Shown here: positions 9,779 to 19,851 of the stretch, piece by piece | Layout: each line of letters begins with the position of its first letter | How positions within the stretch are numbered: position 1 is the first letter of the stretch | Origin: Gammaproteobacteria bacterium | GTDB taxonomy: Bacteria > Pseudomonadota > Gammaproteobacteria > Xanthomonadales > SZUA-36 | NCBI GenBank assembly: GCA_030426265.1 | Contig: JAUHYP010000018.1 | Span: 1 to 57,547 of the forward strand | Reading direction: 5' to 3' | DNA length: 57,547 nt | The notes under the pieces: generated by a model | Seen by the model: only the letters and a program-made list of their open reading frames with translations | What the model was told of the DNA's origin: nothing | The model's database searches: none | Position numbers and translations under genes: made by a program

Positions 9779-12676
9779 ATGCAGGACCAGGACGACCCGA
9801 CGACAGACGGCGCGACAGCCGCTCACAAGCGCCGCTGGCCGCGGCGACTGGCCGCGGTCCTTGGCGTTCTTGTGGCCTGCGGGTTCGTGGCCTGGGGGTC
9901 GTTCCCCGCCTGGGCCCCGGCGCTGGCTTCCCTGTTCCTGCCCGACGGCTGGCGGGTGGTCGAGGCCCAGGTCCGGCGCCCCGGACTGCGCGACACGGCG
10001 CTGCCCCGCCTGGTGCTCGAAGGACCGATGGCGGGCATGACGATCCGGATCGACGCCAGTGATGTCCAGGCCCTGTTTTCCGGCCCGGAACTGGAGGTTC
10101 GCGAACTCGTGGTCGACCTCGTTCCAGGGTCTGCGCCGACGGAACGCAGTGCGCCCTGGTCCCCGGACGATCTCGCCCTGCCCCGCCTGTTGCTGCCCGG
10201 CACCTTTCCGATCGCCCGCGTGAAGCGATTGACCCTGAACTGGCAGGGCACCTCCCCGCCGCAGACCTCGGTGTTCGAGAACCTGGCATTCGGCGAGGCC
10301 GGCGGAGGCGTGAACCTCACGGCGGCCCTTCAGGCGCCCGGCATCCTGGCCGCACCGCTCGACCTCTCCCTGGTCGTCGACGCCACGCGGCTCGTGTTCA
10401 CGGCGATGGCGACGCAGGACCCTTCGCTGGCGGACTCCACCGAAACCTCCGCCCCACCCCTGCTGCGCTACGAAGAGCGTGCCCCGGCAATGGCGACCGA
10501 ACCCGCCGAGTCACGGTTGGACCTGGATTTCGACCTCGCCCTGCTGGAAGCGTCGCTGCTCCGGGAACTCGGCGCCACCTTCGGCTTGGGCGACGACGGC
10601 TCGGCCGGCGGGCGGATCAGCGGCAGCGTCGAATTCGAAGGAATCGAACAGCTCGAACCTGGAGCCGTGGACCTGGACCTGGCGGGGCTGGAATGGCAGT
10701 CCACCCGACTCCGGGCGGCGCTGGACACGTCCCTCACCGCTCACCGCGAAGACGAGACGATAGCGGCGGTGCTTGAATCGTTCCGGTTCCGGTTTGAAGG
10801 CGCGCTTCCCGGGCTGACCGACACCCTGCACAGCCTCGCCAGTGACCTGGGCGCAACAGGCCTGGTCTCCAGCGAACCCATCCGAGTGGCCATGGAGGGA
10901 GAACGCCTCGACCTGCAGTTGGGACTGGATTCGAGTCTCCCCGTCGGCCTGAACGGCGGCCTGTCACTGGCGTGGCGCCAGGACGGCGCCGTCACGGCGG
11001 ATCTCGCCCTCGAGGACCTTTCAGCCCGGCTCGCCCTGGCCGGCGATGCCCCGGTGGTTTGGGCGTCGACGGCCACCGGCACGATCGCCACGAACACGCC
11101 GATCCAGATGGACCTGGGCGACGCCACGGTCAGCGCCACCTCGACCCGGCTGGCGCCGGCGGGCCTGCAACTGCGCGGTGACTCGGCGTTCTCGCTCGAA
11201 GGAGCTCTCGGCCCCTCGACACTGGACGGCCTCGAATGGTCCAACCCGTCGATGGCCGCGCGCTTCGCATGGTTGCAACTCGAAGGCGATGTGGGCCTGT
11301 CGGAGACGGGCCTTCGCTACGCGGGCCCCTTGAACGGTGCGGCACTGGTCGTTGCAGCGTCGCCCGACGCAGCCGCACCACCGCTGCTCACCGCGGGCGC
11401 AATGACGTTCACGCTGGACCTGGCCGGCGACGAGGTGATCGATGTGAGCGGCGACGGCGCTCTCGATGGCGTGGCGCTGCCCGGTCTGGGCATGAGCCTC
11501 GACCGTGTGGACATCGGACTGGAAGCACTGGCCCTGCCCGCACTCGACGGTCGCCTGCGCCTTCTCACAACCGGCCTGGAGGCCGAACTCGACGGAAGCG
11601 TGCACACCGGCGTCGATCTCGACGTGAACGGCGACCTCGCCGGCGGATCCCGTTTCGCCGGGGACGGCGAACTGCTGCTGGGCTACAGCGCCTCCCTGCC
11701 CTTCGCCTTTGCCCTCGACCTCGATGCCGGGACAGGCGCGGTCCAGCTCGAGCAGGCCTCCCTGCCCGCGGGCGGATTCGCCGCCGCGGCACGGGCCCTG
11801 GCCTTCCCCCTGCCCAAGGGACTGGCCTTCCGGGATGGCCGGCTCGTACTCGATGGCGAGTTGCGGTTCGCCGATGCCGGGTTGGCCGGCGACCTCGGTG
11901 TGCGCGGCGAGGCGCTGACTTTCGTCCTGGGAGAAAGCCGGTTCGAGCACCTGGATTTCGACACCCGGATCTCGTTGGGCGAAGCCCTTTCGGGTGGTGG
12001 CCCGCTGGAACTGGACCTGGCGCAGCTGGCGGCCGGCCTGGATCTACTGTCCCTGGACACCACCCTGGACATCGCCTCGGCGTCCGACTTCGGCGCCCTC
12101 GATCTCGAAGCCGAGCTGCTCGGCGGTCAGCTGGCGTCCCCCTCGCTGCGCCTGGTCGATGGCGAGATCCAGGATGGCGAGATCCGCTGGGAGGGCTTCG
12201 ACCTGGCCCGCCTGCTGGCCTTCATCGACGTCGGCGGACTGACGGGAACCGGCATCATGGACGCCACCTTCCCGGTCGTAGCCGAGGAAGGCGGCGTGGC
12301 GGTGCGCGGCGGGCAGTTCGCGGCCCGCGCTCCCGGCCGGCTCGCCTATGACAGTGGCGTCCCGGCCACCAACATCGGCCTGCAGGCCCTCGAAAACTTC
12401 CAGTACGACAACCTGTCCGGCACCCTGGACTACGGCAGCGACGGGTCCTACACCATCGGCCTGGACCTGCTGGGCAGGAACCCGGACCTCTACGGCGGAC
12501 ACCCCATCCGCTTTCGCCTGAACCTTGGCGGCGCCATGCCGGCCCTGTTCCGCAGCCTGTTCGTCACCGGCGACTTCGAAGAAGCCATCGTCGAGCGCCT
12601 GCGCGCCGGAGAGACGCCCATCGAGGAGACCCCGCCGACGACCACGCCACCGATCCGGGAAGAGCCGCGCCCATGA
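9779..12676 (+). CDS. ydbH: YdbH-like intermembrane bridge protein
   Basis: This 965-aa protein has a basic N-terminus (HKRRWPRR) and one membrane anchor at about residues 23-43. The rest is a long run of amphipathic beta-rich repeats (many LDLDLA / LEGDVGLS-like segments) typical of AsmA/TamB/YdbH fibrous proteins. The C-terminal region contains IGLQALENFQYDNLSGTLDY and GRNPDLYGGHPIRFRLNL, the part most like YdbH, followed by a Pro/Thr-rich tail. The following genes encode homologues of YnbE and YdbL, which makes the YdbH assignment much firmer. In E. coli YdbH and YnbE form a bridge between inner and outer membranes involved in lipid transport. The family diverges strongly in sequence, so the call leans on context. 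Confidence 0.85.
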   Translation: MQDQDDPTTDGATAAHKRRWPRRLAAVLGVLVACGFVAWGSFPAWAPALASLFLPDGWRVVEAQVRRPGLRDTALPRLVLEGPMAGMTIRIDASDVQALFSGPELEVRELVVDLVPGSAPTERSAPWSPDDLALPRLLLPGTFPIARVKRLTLNWQGTSPPQTSVFENLAFGEAGGGVNLTAALQAPGILAAPLDLSLVVDATRLVFTAMATQDPSLADSTETSAPPLLRYEERAPAMATEPAESRLDLDFDLALLEASLLRELGATFGLGDDGSAGGRISGSVEFEGIEQLEPGAVDLDLAGLEWQSTRLRAALDTSLTAHREDETIAAVLESFRFRFEGALPGLTDTLHSLASDLGATGLVSSEPIRVAMEGERLDLQLGLDSSLPVGLNGGLSLAWRQDGAVTADLALEDLSARLALAGDAPVVWASTATGTIATNTPIQMDLGDATVSATSTRLAPAGLQLRGDSAFSLEGALGPSTLDGLEWSNPSMAARFAWLQLEGDVGLSETGLRYAGPLNGAALVVAASPDAAAPPLLTAGAMTFTLDLAGDEVIDVSGDGALDGVALPGLGMSLDRVDIGLEALALPALDGRLRLLTTGLEAELDGSVHTGVDLDVNGDLAGGSRFAGDGELLLGYSASLPFAFALDLDAGTGAVQLEQASLPAGGFAAAARALAFPLPKGLAFRDGRLVLDGELRFADAGLAGDLGVRGEALTFVLGESRFEHLDFDTRISLGEALSGGGPLELDLAQLAAGLDLLSLDTTLDIASASDFGALDLEAELLGGQLASPSLRLVDGEIQDGEIRWEGFDLARLLAFIDVGGLTGTGIMDATFPVVAEEGGVAVRGGQFAARAPGRLAYDSGVPATNIGLQALENFQYDNLSGTLDYGSDGSYTIGLDLLGRNPDLYGGHPIRFRLNLGGAMPALFRSLFVTGDFEEAIVERLRAGETPIEETPPTTTPPIREEPRP

Positions 12677-12830
12677 GCGCCCGGAAAGAGTCACTCCAGG
12701 GCCATGATTCGCGGGCACACTGGAACCTCTGTCGGCCCGCCGTTGTCGATGTCGGTTCAGTCCGCATTCATCCTCGAGTCGCTAAGGTGCTAACCTCGGA
12801 ACAGGCGCCACAACGGGAGCGAAACCGAAC

Positions 12831-13022
12831 ATGTCCAAGCATCTGAATATCCTGGTGGCCTTCGTGGCCGCGAGCCTCGCGATGGGCTGCACGCCCACCG
12901 TGAAGGTCGAGGCGCCGGACAAGCCCATCGAAATCAACATGAACGTGAACATCAAGCACGAAATCCTGGTCAAGGTGGAACGGGAAGTCGAAGAGATGTT
13001 CGAAGACGAGGAGCTGTTCTGA
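12831..13022 (+). CDS. ynbE: YnbE-like outer-membrane lipoprotein
   Basis: This is a 63-aa lipoprotein. The signal peptide ends at lipobox LAMGC with Cys20. The mature part (TPTVKVEAPDKPIEINMNV, NIKHEILVKVEREVEEMFE) closely follows E. coli YnbE, whose mature part reads TPRIEVAAPKEPITINMNV. In E. coli YnbE multimerises and docks on the C-terminus of YdbH at the outer membrane. The gene lies 154 bp after the YdbH-like gene and overlaps the next gene by one base (TGATG). The 154-bp gap has no recognisable gene and may hold a separate promoter. Confidence 0.88.
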   Translation: MSKHLNILVAFVAASLAMGCTPTVKVEAPDKPIEINMNVNIKHEILVKVEREVEEMFEDEELF

Positions 13023-13396
13023 TGAACGCAGCGAACCGGAATCACGCACGAAATACCGGCGCACGCGGCCGACTGCCGCGCGTCGCCGCCCTGCTGTTCG
13101 GCCTGTTCCTGAGCCTGTCGGCGGCCGCCGCCTCGCTCGACTCGGCCAAGAGCGACGGCTGGATCGGTGAAAAGCCCGACGGCTACCTGGGCCTGGTGCG
13201 CAACGACGCGCCGGGTGACGTCAAGGCCATGGTCGACGACGTGAACGGCAAGCGCCGCCAGCGTTACCAGGAGATCGCCAAGCAACAGGGCGCCCCCCTG
13301 TCCGAAGTGGAAAAGGTCGGCGGGCAGACCGCCATCGACAAGACCGCGCCCGGCCATTACGTGATGGACCTCTCGGGCCGCTGGCGCAAGAAGTAG
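13022..13396 (+). CDS. ydbL: YdbL-like periplasmic protein (DUF1318)
   Basis: This 124-aa protein has a basic N-terminus and a hydrophobic signal (LPRVAALLFGLFLSLS, cleavage after about AAAA). A DUF1318-like mature domain follows: GWIGEKPDGYLGLV, DDVNGKRRQRYQEIAKQQG, VEKVGGQTAIDKTAPGHYV, then W-R-K-K at the end. These blocks match E. coli YdbL. YdbL has been proposed to modulate YdbH-YnbE interaction. Its start overlaps the ynbE stop by one base, which fits translational coupling. The third partner of the module is therefore present and in the same order as in E. coli. Confidence 0.87.
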   Translation: MNAANRNHARNTGARGRLPRVAALLFGLFLSLSAAAASLDSAKSDGWIGEKPDGYLGLVRNDAPGDVKAMVDDVNGKRRQRYQEIAKQQGAPLSEVEKVGGQTAIDKTAPGHYVMDLSGRWRKK

Positions 13397-13404
13397 GAGT
13401 TCCC

Positions 13405-14064
13405 ATGAAAACACTGGCTTCGATCGCCGCCCTAGGGGCGGCCGCGGCACTGTACGCGGCGCCGTCCGTCGCGGACAGCGCGCCGAGCACCTGCGAGATC
13501 TACCCCAAGGGTGAGGACCACACCGACGTGGTGATTCCCTGCGTGTTCAGCCAGCGCCAGGGCTACATCACCCTCCGGCGCGACGACGGTGTCGTGCACG
13601 AACTGGCGCCGGAGGGCGAGACCGTGGGCAACTACACCGACCAGGACGGCCGCCCCGTGTACCGCCAGAGCGGCCTGGGCGACCAGGGGCTGATCTTCCG
13701 CTTCCCGGACGAGTCGGTGTTCGTCTACTGGGGCCAGGAGGCGCTGAAACCGGCGGACCCCGACAATCCCACCTGGCCGTTCACCACCGCGGACTACGAC
13801 GCCACCACCCTGCTGCCCTGCCGCAAGCTCGACGACAGCGCCTCGGGCAGCTGTCCCGCGGGCATCACGCGTATGGAAGGCGGCCAGGCTTCGATCACGG
13901 TCAAGAGCCTGGATGACGAGACATTCACCATCAACTTCATGAGCGACTACACCAACGCCGCCAACCGCGAGGTCGAGGCCACGCTGGAAGGCGACACCTG
14001 GACGGTGGTCATCGACGGCGAAGACGAGTACATCGTGCCGCTGGCGGCGATCGAGGGTGGGTGA
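13405..14064 (+). CDS. Secreted protein of unknown function
   Basis: This 219-aa protein has a clear signal peptide (MKTLASIAALGAAAALYAA, cleavage near residue 24). The mature part is acidic with no membrane segment, four scattered cysteines that could form disulfides (CEIYPK, PCVFSQ, LPCRKLDD, SGSCPAG) and a short repeated DDGVVHEL / DGEDEYIVPL style. I recognise no domain. It starts 8 bp after ydbL with AGGAG upstream of the ATG, so it probably belongs to the ydbH-ynbE-ydbL transcript. It is followed by a strong bidirectional terminator. A periplasmic role connected with that module is a guess from position only. Confidence 0.85.
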   Translation: MKTLASIAALGAAAALYAAPSVADSAPSTCEIYPKGEDHTDVVIPCVFSQRQGYITLRRDDGVVHELAPEGETVGNYTDQDGRPVYRQSGLGDQGLIFRFPDESVFVYWGQEALKPADPDNPTWPFTTADYDATTLLPCRKLDDSASGSCPAGITRMEGGQASITVKSLDDETFTINFMSDYTNAANREVEATLEGDTWTVVIDGEDEYIVPLAAIEGG

Positions 14065-14135
14065 GATGGAGCGGCGGATCCGATAGCCCGCCGTCCGGCA
14101 GGCCCGTTAGCGTCAAGGACCTCCACCCCCGCCCC

Positions 14136-14168
14136 AAAAAAAACGCCCCGCGATCGCGGGGCGTTTTT
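14136..14168. terminator. Bidirectional intrinsic terminator between the ydbL-side gene and dnaK
   Basis: An A8 run is followed by a perfect GC stem (ACGCCCCGCG / CGCGGGGCGT) and a T5 run. It reads as a terminator in both directions and separates the convergent plus-strand gene from the minus-strand dnaK. Confidence 0.93.
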
Positions 14169-14188
14169 CATTTCGTCGAGCCGGTGGC

Positions 14189-16108
<1,920 letters not shown>

Positions 16109-16151
16109 CTCGAATCTCCCGATCAAAAAAGTTGATGACTGATGGCTATCA

Positions 16152-16179
16152 AAGTGGGGGCCGGTCCGCCGATTTCAAT
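16152..16179 (-). promoter_or_regulatory. Sigma-32-type promoter of dnaK
   Basis: On the minus strand ATTGAAA (16179-16173) lies 13 nt before CCCCACTT (16159-16152), close to CTTGAAA N11-15 CCCCATNT. It is in the grpE-dnaK gap about 45 nt before the dnaK ATG. Confidence 0.6.
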
Positions 16180-16222
16180 TTGCGGATGGCACCTTCGTTT
16201 CTGCAGTTATCGTGAATTCGTC

Positions 16223-16795
16223 TCAGCCGTTCACAGGCCCGCTGGACACCACCACCCGCGCCGGCCGGATCAGCCGTTCGTTCAGGCGGTAGCCCTTCTG
16301 GATCACGTCGATCACCTCGTTTTCCTTGTGCTGCGGCGAGGGGATCAGGCTCATGGCCTCGTGCAGTTCCGGATTGAAGAGCTCGCCGGCCGGGTCGATC
16401 TCCTCGAGCCCGTGGTCACTCATGACCTTCTCCAGCATGCGCTTGATCAGCGCCTTGCCTTCCTTGAGCGATTCCAGCGAAGCCTCTTCCTCGGCAGCCT
16501 GGAGGCCTTTCTCCAGGCTGTCTCGCACCGGAAGCAGATCGTTCATGATCCCTTCCAGGGCGCGCTTCTGGGACCGCTCCAGGTCGCGGATCAGGCGCTT
16601 GCGCAGGTTTTCCATTTCCGCGTGCATGCGCAGCATGGCCTCGCGCTGCTCGGCGGCCTCCTGCTCGGCACGGGCCAGGGCGGCTTCCAGGCCGGAGAGT
16701 TCATCATTGGCGGTTCCGGAGGCGCTTTCGTCCTGCGTGTCCTCGGTCCCGGACACGCCCGGTGCTTCGTCCGTCGTTTCGTTTTCGTTGCTCAA
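16223..16795 (-). CDS. grpE: Nucleotide exchange factor GrpE
   Basis: This 190-aa protein releases ADP from DnaK. An acidic unstructured N-terminus (1-40) precedes a long coiled coil (about 40-95, including AEMENLRKRLIRDLERSQK). The beta domain is recognisable by LFNPELHEAMSLIPSP and RLIRPARVVVS, the canonical GrpE ending. I chose TTG at 16795 (TTG AGC AAC GAA) because GGGAG lies 8 nt upstream and no ATG or GTG gives a sensible start; the open frame itself runs on past this into recN antisense. The sigma-32 promoter 46 nt upstream supports this start. No hrcA repressor gene lies next to it. Confidence 0.93.
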   Translation of the reverse strand: MSNENETTDEAPGVSGTEDTQDESASGTANDELSGLEAALARAEQEAAEQREAMLRMHAEMENLRKRLIRDLERSQKRALEGIMNDLLPVRDSLEKGLQAAEEEASLESLKEGKALIKRMLEKVMSDHGLEEIDPAGELFNPELHEAMSLIPSPQHKENEVIDVIQKGYRLNERLIRPARVVVSSGPVNG

Positions 16796-16840
16796 TGCTG
16801 GCTCCCAGGGGTCTGCAACGGTGGTTGATTCCTGTCGCGG

Positions 16841-16868
16841 ATATGGGGTTCTCCGACGCCCTTTCAAG
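16841..16868 (-). promoter_or_regulatory. Sigma-32 heat-shock promoter of grpE
   Basis: On the minus strand CTTGAAA (16868-16862) and CCCCATAT (16848-16841) are separated by 13 nt, an exact match to the sigma-32 consensus. This is the best of the three heat-shock promoters in the window. It implies sigma-32 rather than HrcA/CIRCE control; no CIRCE inverted repeat was seen. Confidence 0.85.
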
Positions 16869-16951
16869 CAAATGACCCTTGCGCGACCGGTGCGTTGCCG
16901 GGACCCTGACTTGGTGCTAGTTTTGGGCGCACCGCGCCTGCCGGGACGTTC

Positions 16952-18625
16952 ATGCTGCTCCATCTCCACATCCGGAACTTCGCCATCGTGCCCGCCCTGG
17001 AGCAGGATTTCCTGCCCGGGTTCACGGCCATATCCGGCGAAACCGGGGCCGGCAAATCCATCCTGGTGGACGCGCTCGGCCTGCTGCTGGGCGCGCGATC
17101 CGATGCCGCCTGGGTGCGCTCGGGCGAAGACCGGGCCGAGCTCACCGCCGAATTCGGCCTGGCCACCAACGCCCCGGCAAGGGACTGGCTGCGCGAGCAT
17201 GAACTCGACGACGGTGAGAGCGTCCTGCTGCGCCGTTCCATCCAGTCCAGCGGCCGCTCCCGGGCCTGGGTCAACGGCACCCCGGTCACCGTCGCCCAGC
17301 TCGCGGAACTGGGCCACCTGCTGGTGGAGGTGCATGGCCAGAACGAACACGTGCGCCTGGCCAGCCCGGCGCGGCAATTGTCGCTGGTGGACCGGACCGG
17401 CAATTTCAGGGAGGTTGTCGACGCCACGGCGGAAGCCTTCGAGGGCTGGCGCCGCGCCGACGAAAAGCTCCGTGAGATGGCGAAAGGCGCCGCCCTGCCC
17501 CCCTCCGAACTCGAATTTCTGGCCTTCCAGCGTGACGAACTGGAAGAAGAACGACTGGAGCCGGCCGCCATCGAGGAACTCGAACGCGAACACCGGCTGC
17601 TGGCCGCCAGTGGTTCACTGGTGCAGTCGCTGGAGCGTTGCGCCGCCCTGCTCGATGAAGACGGTGACGACGCCGCCGGGCGACTGGCCATGGCCCTGAC
17701 GGCGCTGGAGCCATTCGAGGGACTGTCCAAACGGGTGGACGAGGCGCGCCGGATGCTGGACGAGGCGCTGATCAATACCCGTGAAGCAGCCGCCGCGCTG
17801 GCGGCGGAGTCATCGCGCGTGGACCTGGATCCCGAGCGGCTGGAGGCCGTGGAATCACGCCTGTCGCGCCTCGGCGACCTGGCCCGCAAACACGGCGTGG
17901 ACCTGGAGGAACTGGGCGCGGTGCGCGACCGGCTGCGCGAGCGCCTGGAATTGGCCGAACATTTCGACGAGGCGCGTGCCGGGCTGGAAAAGGAACGTGA
18001 CGAACGCCTGGCGGCGTACCGGAAGCAGTCGAAGGAACTCTCGGCCAATCGCGCCCGCCACGGCGAAACGCTGGCCGCACGGGTCGAGGCCCTGATGGGC
18101 GACCTGGGCATGCAGGGTGGCCGCTTCGTGGTCACCCTGCGCCACGACTCCGAAATGCCGCCTTCGCGCCAGGGCAACGACCGCATCGAGATGCACGTCA
18201 GCGCCAACCCGGGGATCGCGCCGGCGCCGCTGTCCAAGGTCGCTTCCGGCGGAGAACTCTCGCGCATCAGCCTGGCCATCAAGGTGGCCACGGCGGATCA
18301 CGGGGCTCGCGTCCAGGTGTTCGACGAAGTCGATGCCGGCGTGGGCGGCGACACGGCCAATGCGGTCGGCGACCTGCTGCGCCAGGCCGCGTCGGGCGGA
18401 CAGGCGCTGTGTGTGACGCACCTGGCCCAGGTCGCGGTACGCGCGGACCAGCAGCTCAAGGTGACCAAGGAAGCGGTCGGCGAACACACCGAGGTCGACG
18501 CCGGCGTGCTGGCCGAAGCCGACCGTGTCGAGGAAATCGCCCGCATGCTGGGCGGCAAGGTCTCGGATCAGTCCCGGGCGCACGCACGGGAGATGCTGGA
18601 AGCGGCGCGAAGCACGCTCCAGTAG
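16952..18625 (+). CDS. recN: DNA repair protein RecN
   Basis: This is a 557-aa SMC-like ATPase for double-strand break repair. The Walker A motif GETGAGKS is at 29-36 after the N-terminal LHIRNFAIV. A long coiled coil follows (about 150-380; EELEREHRLLAAS, REAAAALAAESSRV). The C-terminal half has the ABC signature LSKVASGGELSRISLAIK and Walker B VQVFDEVDAGVGG, then CVTHLAQVA. All motifs are intact. It is divergent from grpE across 156 bp. In Xanthomonas-type genomes hrcA lies between recN and grpE; it is absent here. No LexA box that I could defend was seen upstream. Confidence 0.97.
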   Translation: MLLHLHIRNFAIVPALEQDFLPGFTAISGETGAGKSILVDALGLLLGARSDAAWVRSGEDRAELTAEFGLATNAPARDWLREHELDDGESVLLRRSIQSSGRSRAWVNGTPVTVAQLAELGHLLVEVHGQNEHVRLASPARQLSLVDRTGNFREVVDATAEAFEGWRRADEKLREMAKGAALPPSELEFLAFQRDELEEERLEPAAIEELEREHRLLAASGSLVQSLERCAALLDEDGDDAAGRLAMALTALEPFEGLSKRVDEARRMLDEALINTREAAAALAAESSRVDLDPERLEAVESRLSRLGDLARKHGVDLEELGAVRDRLRERLELAEHFDEARAGLEKERDERLAAYRKQSKELSANRARHGETLAARVEALMGDLGMQGGRFVVTLRHDSEMPPSRQGNDRIEMHVSANPGIAPAPLSKVASGGELSRISLAIKVATADHGARVQVFDEVDAGVGGDTANAVGDLLRQAASGGQALCVTHLAQVAVRADQQLKVTKEAVGEHTEVDAGVLAEADRVEEIARMLGGKVSDQSRAHAREMLEAARSTLQ

Positions 18626-18641
18626 GGCAGCCTGCCCTACT
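18621..18641. terminator. Bidirectional hairpin at the recN/fur convergence
   Basis: AGTAGGGCAG and CTGCCCTACT form a perfect 10-bp inverted repeat around a single base. It overlaps the stop codons of both convergent genes. A T-rich run (ACTTCTTCTTC) follows on the recN strand. The arrangement is compact: one hairpin serves both genes and supplies both stop codons. Confidence 0.7.
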
Positions 18642-19041
18642 TCTTCTTCGGCCGGACGTAGATGATCAGGGAGTGGTCCTCGATCTCGTAACCGGCCTGC
18701 TCGGCCACTTCACGCTGGAGGCGTTCGATCTCGTCGTTGACGAACTCGATGACCTTGCCGGTCTCGACACAGACCATGTGGTCGTGATGCCCGCCCGAAT
18801 TGAGTTCGTAATAGGCCTGACCCCCTTCGAAGTTGTGCTTGATGACCAGGCCCGAGGCTTCGAACTGGTTGAGCACGCGATAGACCGTCGCAAGGCCCAT
18901 GTCGTCGCCCTTGCGATTCAGTTCGCGATAGATGTCGTCGGCGGTCATGTGCTTGAAGCGGCGGCGCTCCAGCAGTTCGAGGATTTTCAGGCGGGGCTGC
19001 GTCACCTTGAGGCCGACATCCCTGAGTTGATCGGTTTCCAA
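18637..19041 (-). CDS. fur: Ferric uptake regulator Fur
   Basis: This 134-aa Fur has a winged-helix domain at 1-82 (LKVTQPRLKILELLE, the recognition helix region MGLATVYRVLNQFE) and a dimerisation/metal domain with HHDH at 85-88. It represses iron-uptake genes when bound to Fe(II). Of the E. coli structural zinc cysteines only Cys91 remains; the partner position reads Thr94 (CVETGK rather than CLDCGK), and the C-terminal pair is missing because the protein ends RPKKK. A Cys4 zinc site is therefore absent, as in some Pseudomonas-type Fur proteins. It is divergent from bamE, the usual gammaproteobacterial pairing. Confidence 0.95.
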   Translation of the reverse strand: METDQLRDVGLKVTQPRLKILELLERRRFKHMTADDIYRELNRKGDDMGLATVYRVLNQFEASGLVIKHNFEGGQAYYELNSGGHHDHMVCVETGKVIEFVNDEIERLQREVAEQAGYEIEDHSLIIYVRPKKK

Positions 19042-19163
19042 GAGTGGGGCTCCTGTTTCCGGACCGGGGCGCGCTCCCCGGCATGTGCCATGGCCCCTGA
19101 CGGGGACGTCCGGTCATTGTATCATTCACGCCCCGAGACCTTATCGAATTCCTGCCGAGAATA

Positions 19164-19838
19164 ATGACAAAGCGCCTGCTCCTTCCCCTGTGCGCCTGCT
19201 TCGCGCTGGCCACCGGCTGTAACATCCTCTACAAGCAGAACATCCAGCAGGGCAACGCCCTGGAACAGGAGGACCTCGACCAGCTCGAACTCGGGATGAG
19301 CAAGAACCAGGTCGCCTTCCTGCTGGGCACCCCGGCCATCCAGGACCCCTTCCACAACGACCGCTGGGACTACATCTCCAGCTACGCCCGTCGTGGCGGC
19401 GACCCGGTACGCCGACTGGTCACGCTCCAGTTCGAAAGCGACACCCTGACCTACATGAAAGGCGTGCGCGCCGGAGAAGGCGAAGAAGTGCTGACGGCCG
19501 ATGGCCCCGAGGCGGTCACGCCCGCCCAGCCGCTGGTCGGCGTGGACGTTCGTGATGCGCGCGACTACCAGGACCTGGAAATCCTGGGTGAGGAAGGCGC
19601 GCCCAGCTGGACGCTGCAGTTCGGCTCGTACGACGCGCGGGTCAACGCCAACCAGGCCAGGTCCCGCCTGGCTGCCGACGGCATCGAGGCGACCATCTAC
19701 GGACAGGTGCTGGGCGACACCGGCTTTTTCGTGATCCGGAGCGGAAACTACGCGACCCGCGAGGAAGCCCTGCAGGCGCTGGCCGACATCGAAACCCGCA
19801 CGGGCCGGCGGCCGTTCCTGGTCACGCCGGGCAGCTAG
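19164..19838 (+). CDS. bamE: BamE outer-membrane assembly lipoprotein with C-terminal SPOR domain
   Basis: This 224-aa lipoprotein is twice the usual BamE length. The signal peptide ends at lipobox ATGC with Cys19. BamE (SmpA/OmlA) spans about 25-105: LDQLELGMSKNQVAFLLGTP, DPFHNDRWDYISSY. A Pro/acidic linker (105-145) leads to a SPOR-like domain at 147-222: SWTLQFGSYDARVNANQARS, RLAADGIEATIYG, TGFFVIRSGNYATREEALQA. BamE is part of the BAM complex that inserts outer-membrane proteins. SPOR domains bind denuded glycan strands at the division septum. The fusion would tether part of BAM to septal peptidoglycan. BamE is normally alone; the frame is continuous with no sign of a frameshift or assembly join. 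Its locus (fur upstream, rnfH downstream) is the normal bamE locus. Confidence 0.9.
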   Translation: MTKRLLLPLCACFALATGCNILYKQNIQQGNALEQEDLDQLELGMSKNQVAFLLGTPAIQDPFHNDRWDYISSYARRGGDPVRRLVTLQFESDTLTYMKGVRAGEGEEVLTADGPEAVTPAQPLVGVDVRDARDYQDLEILGEEGAPSWTLQFGSYDARVNANQARSRLAADGIEATIYGQVLGDTGFFVIRSGNYATREEALQALADIETRTGRRPFLVTPGS

Positions 19839-19846
19839 CGCCCGGC
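19826..19846. terminator. Hairpin at the bamE/rnfH convergence
   Basis: GCCGGGC and GCCCGGC form a 7-bp stem around the bamE stop codon. No strong T-tract follows, only a mixed CTATTT run on the plus strand. A weak or Rho-assisted terminator is possible. Confidence 0.35.
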
Positions 19847-19851
19847 AACGC

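Noticed and set aside
16796-16951. A hidden hrcA remnant or CIRCE element between grpE and recN
   Set aside because: The 156-bp gap has a sigma-32 promoter but no CIRCE inverted repeat and no reading frame like HrcA.
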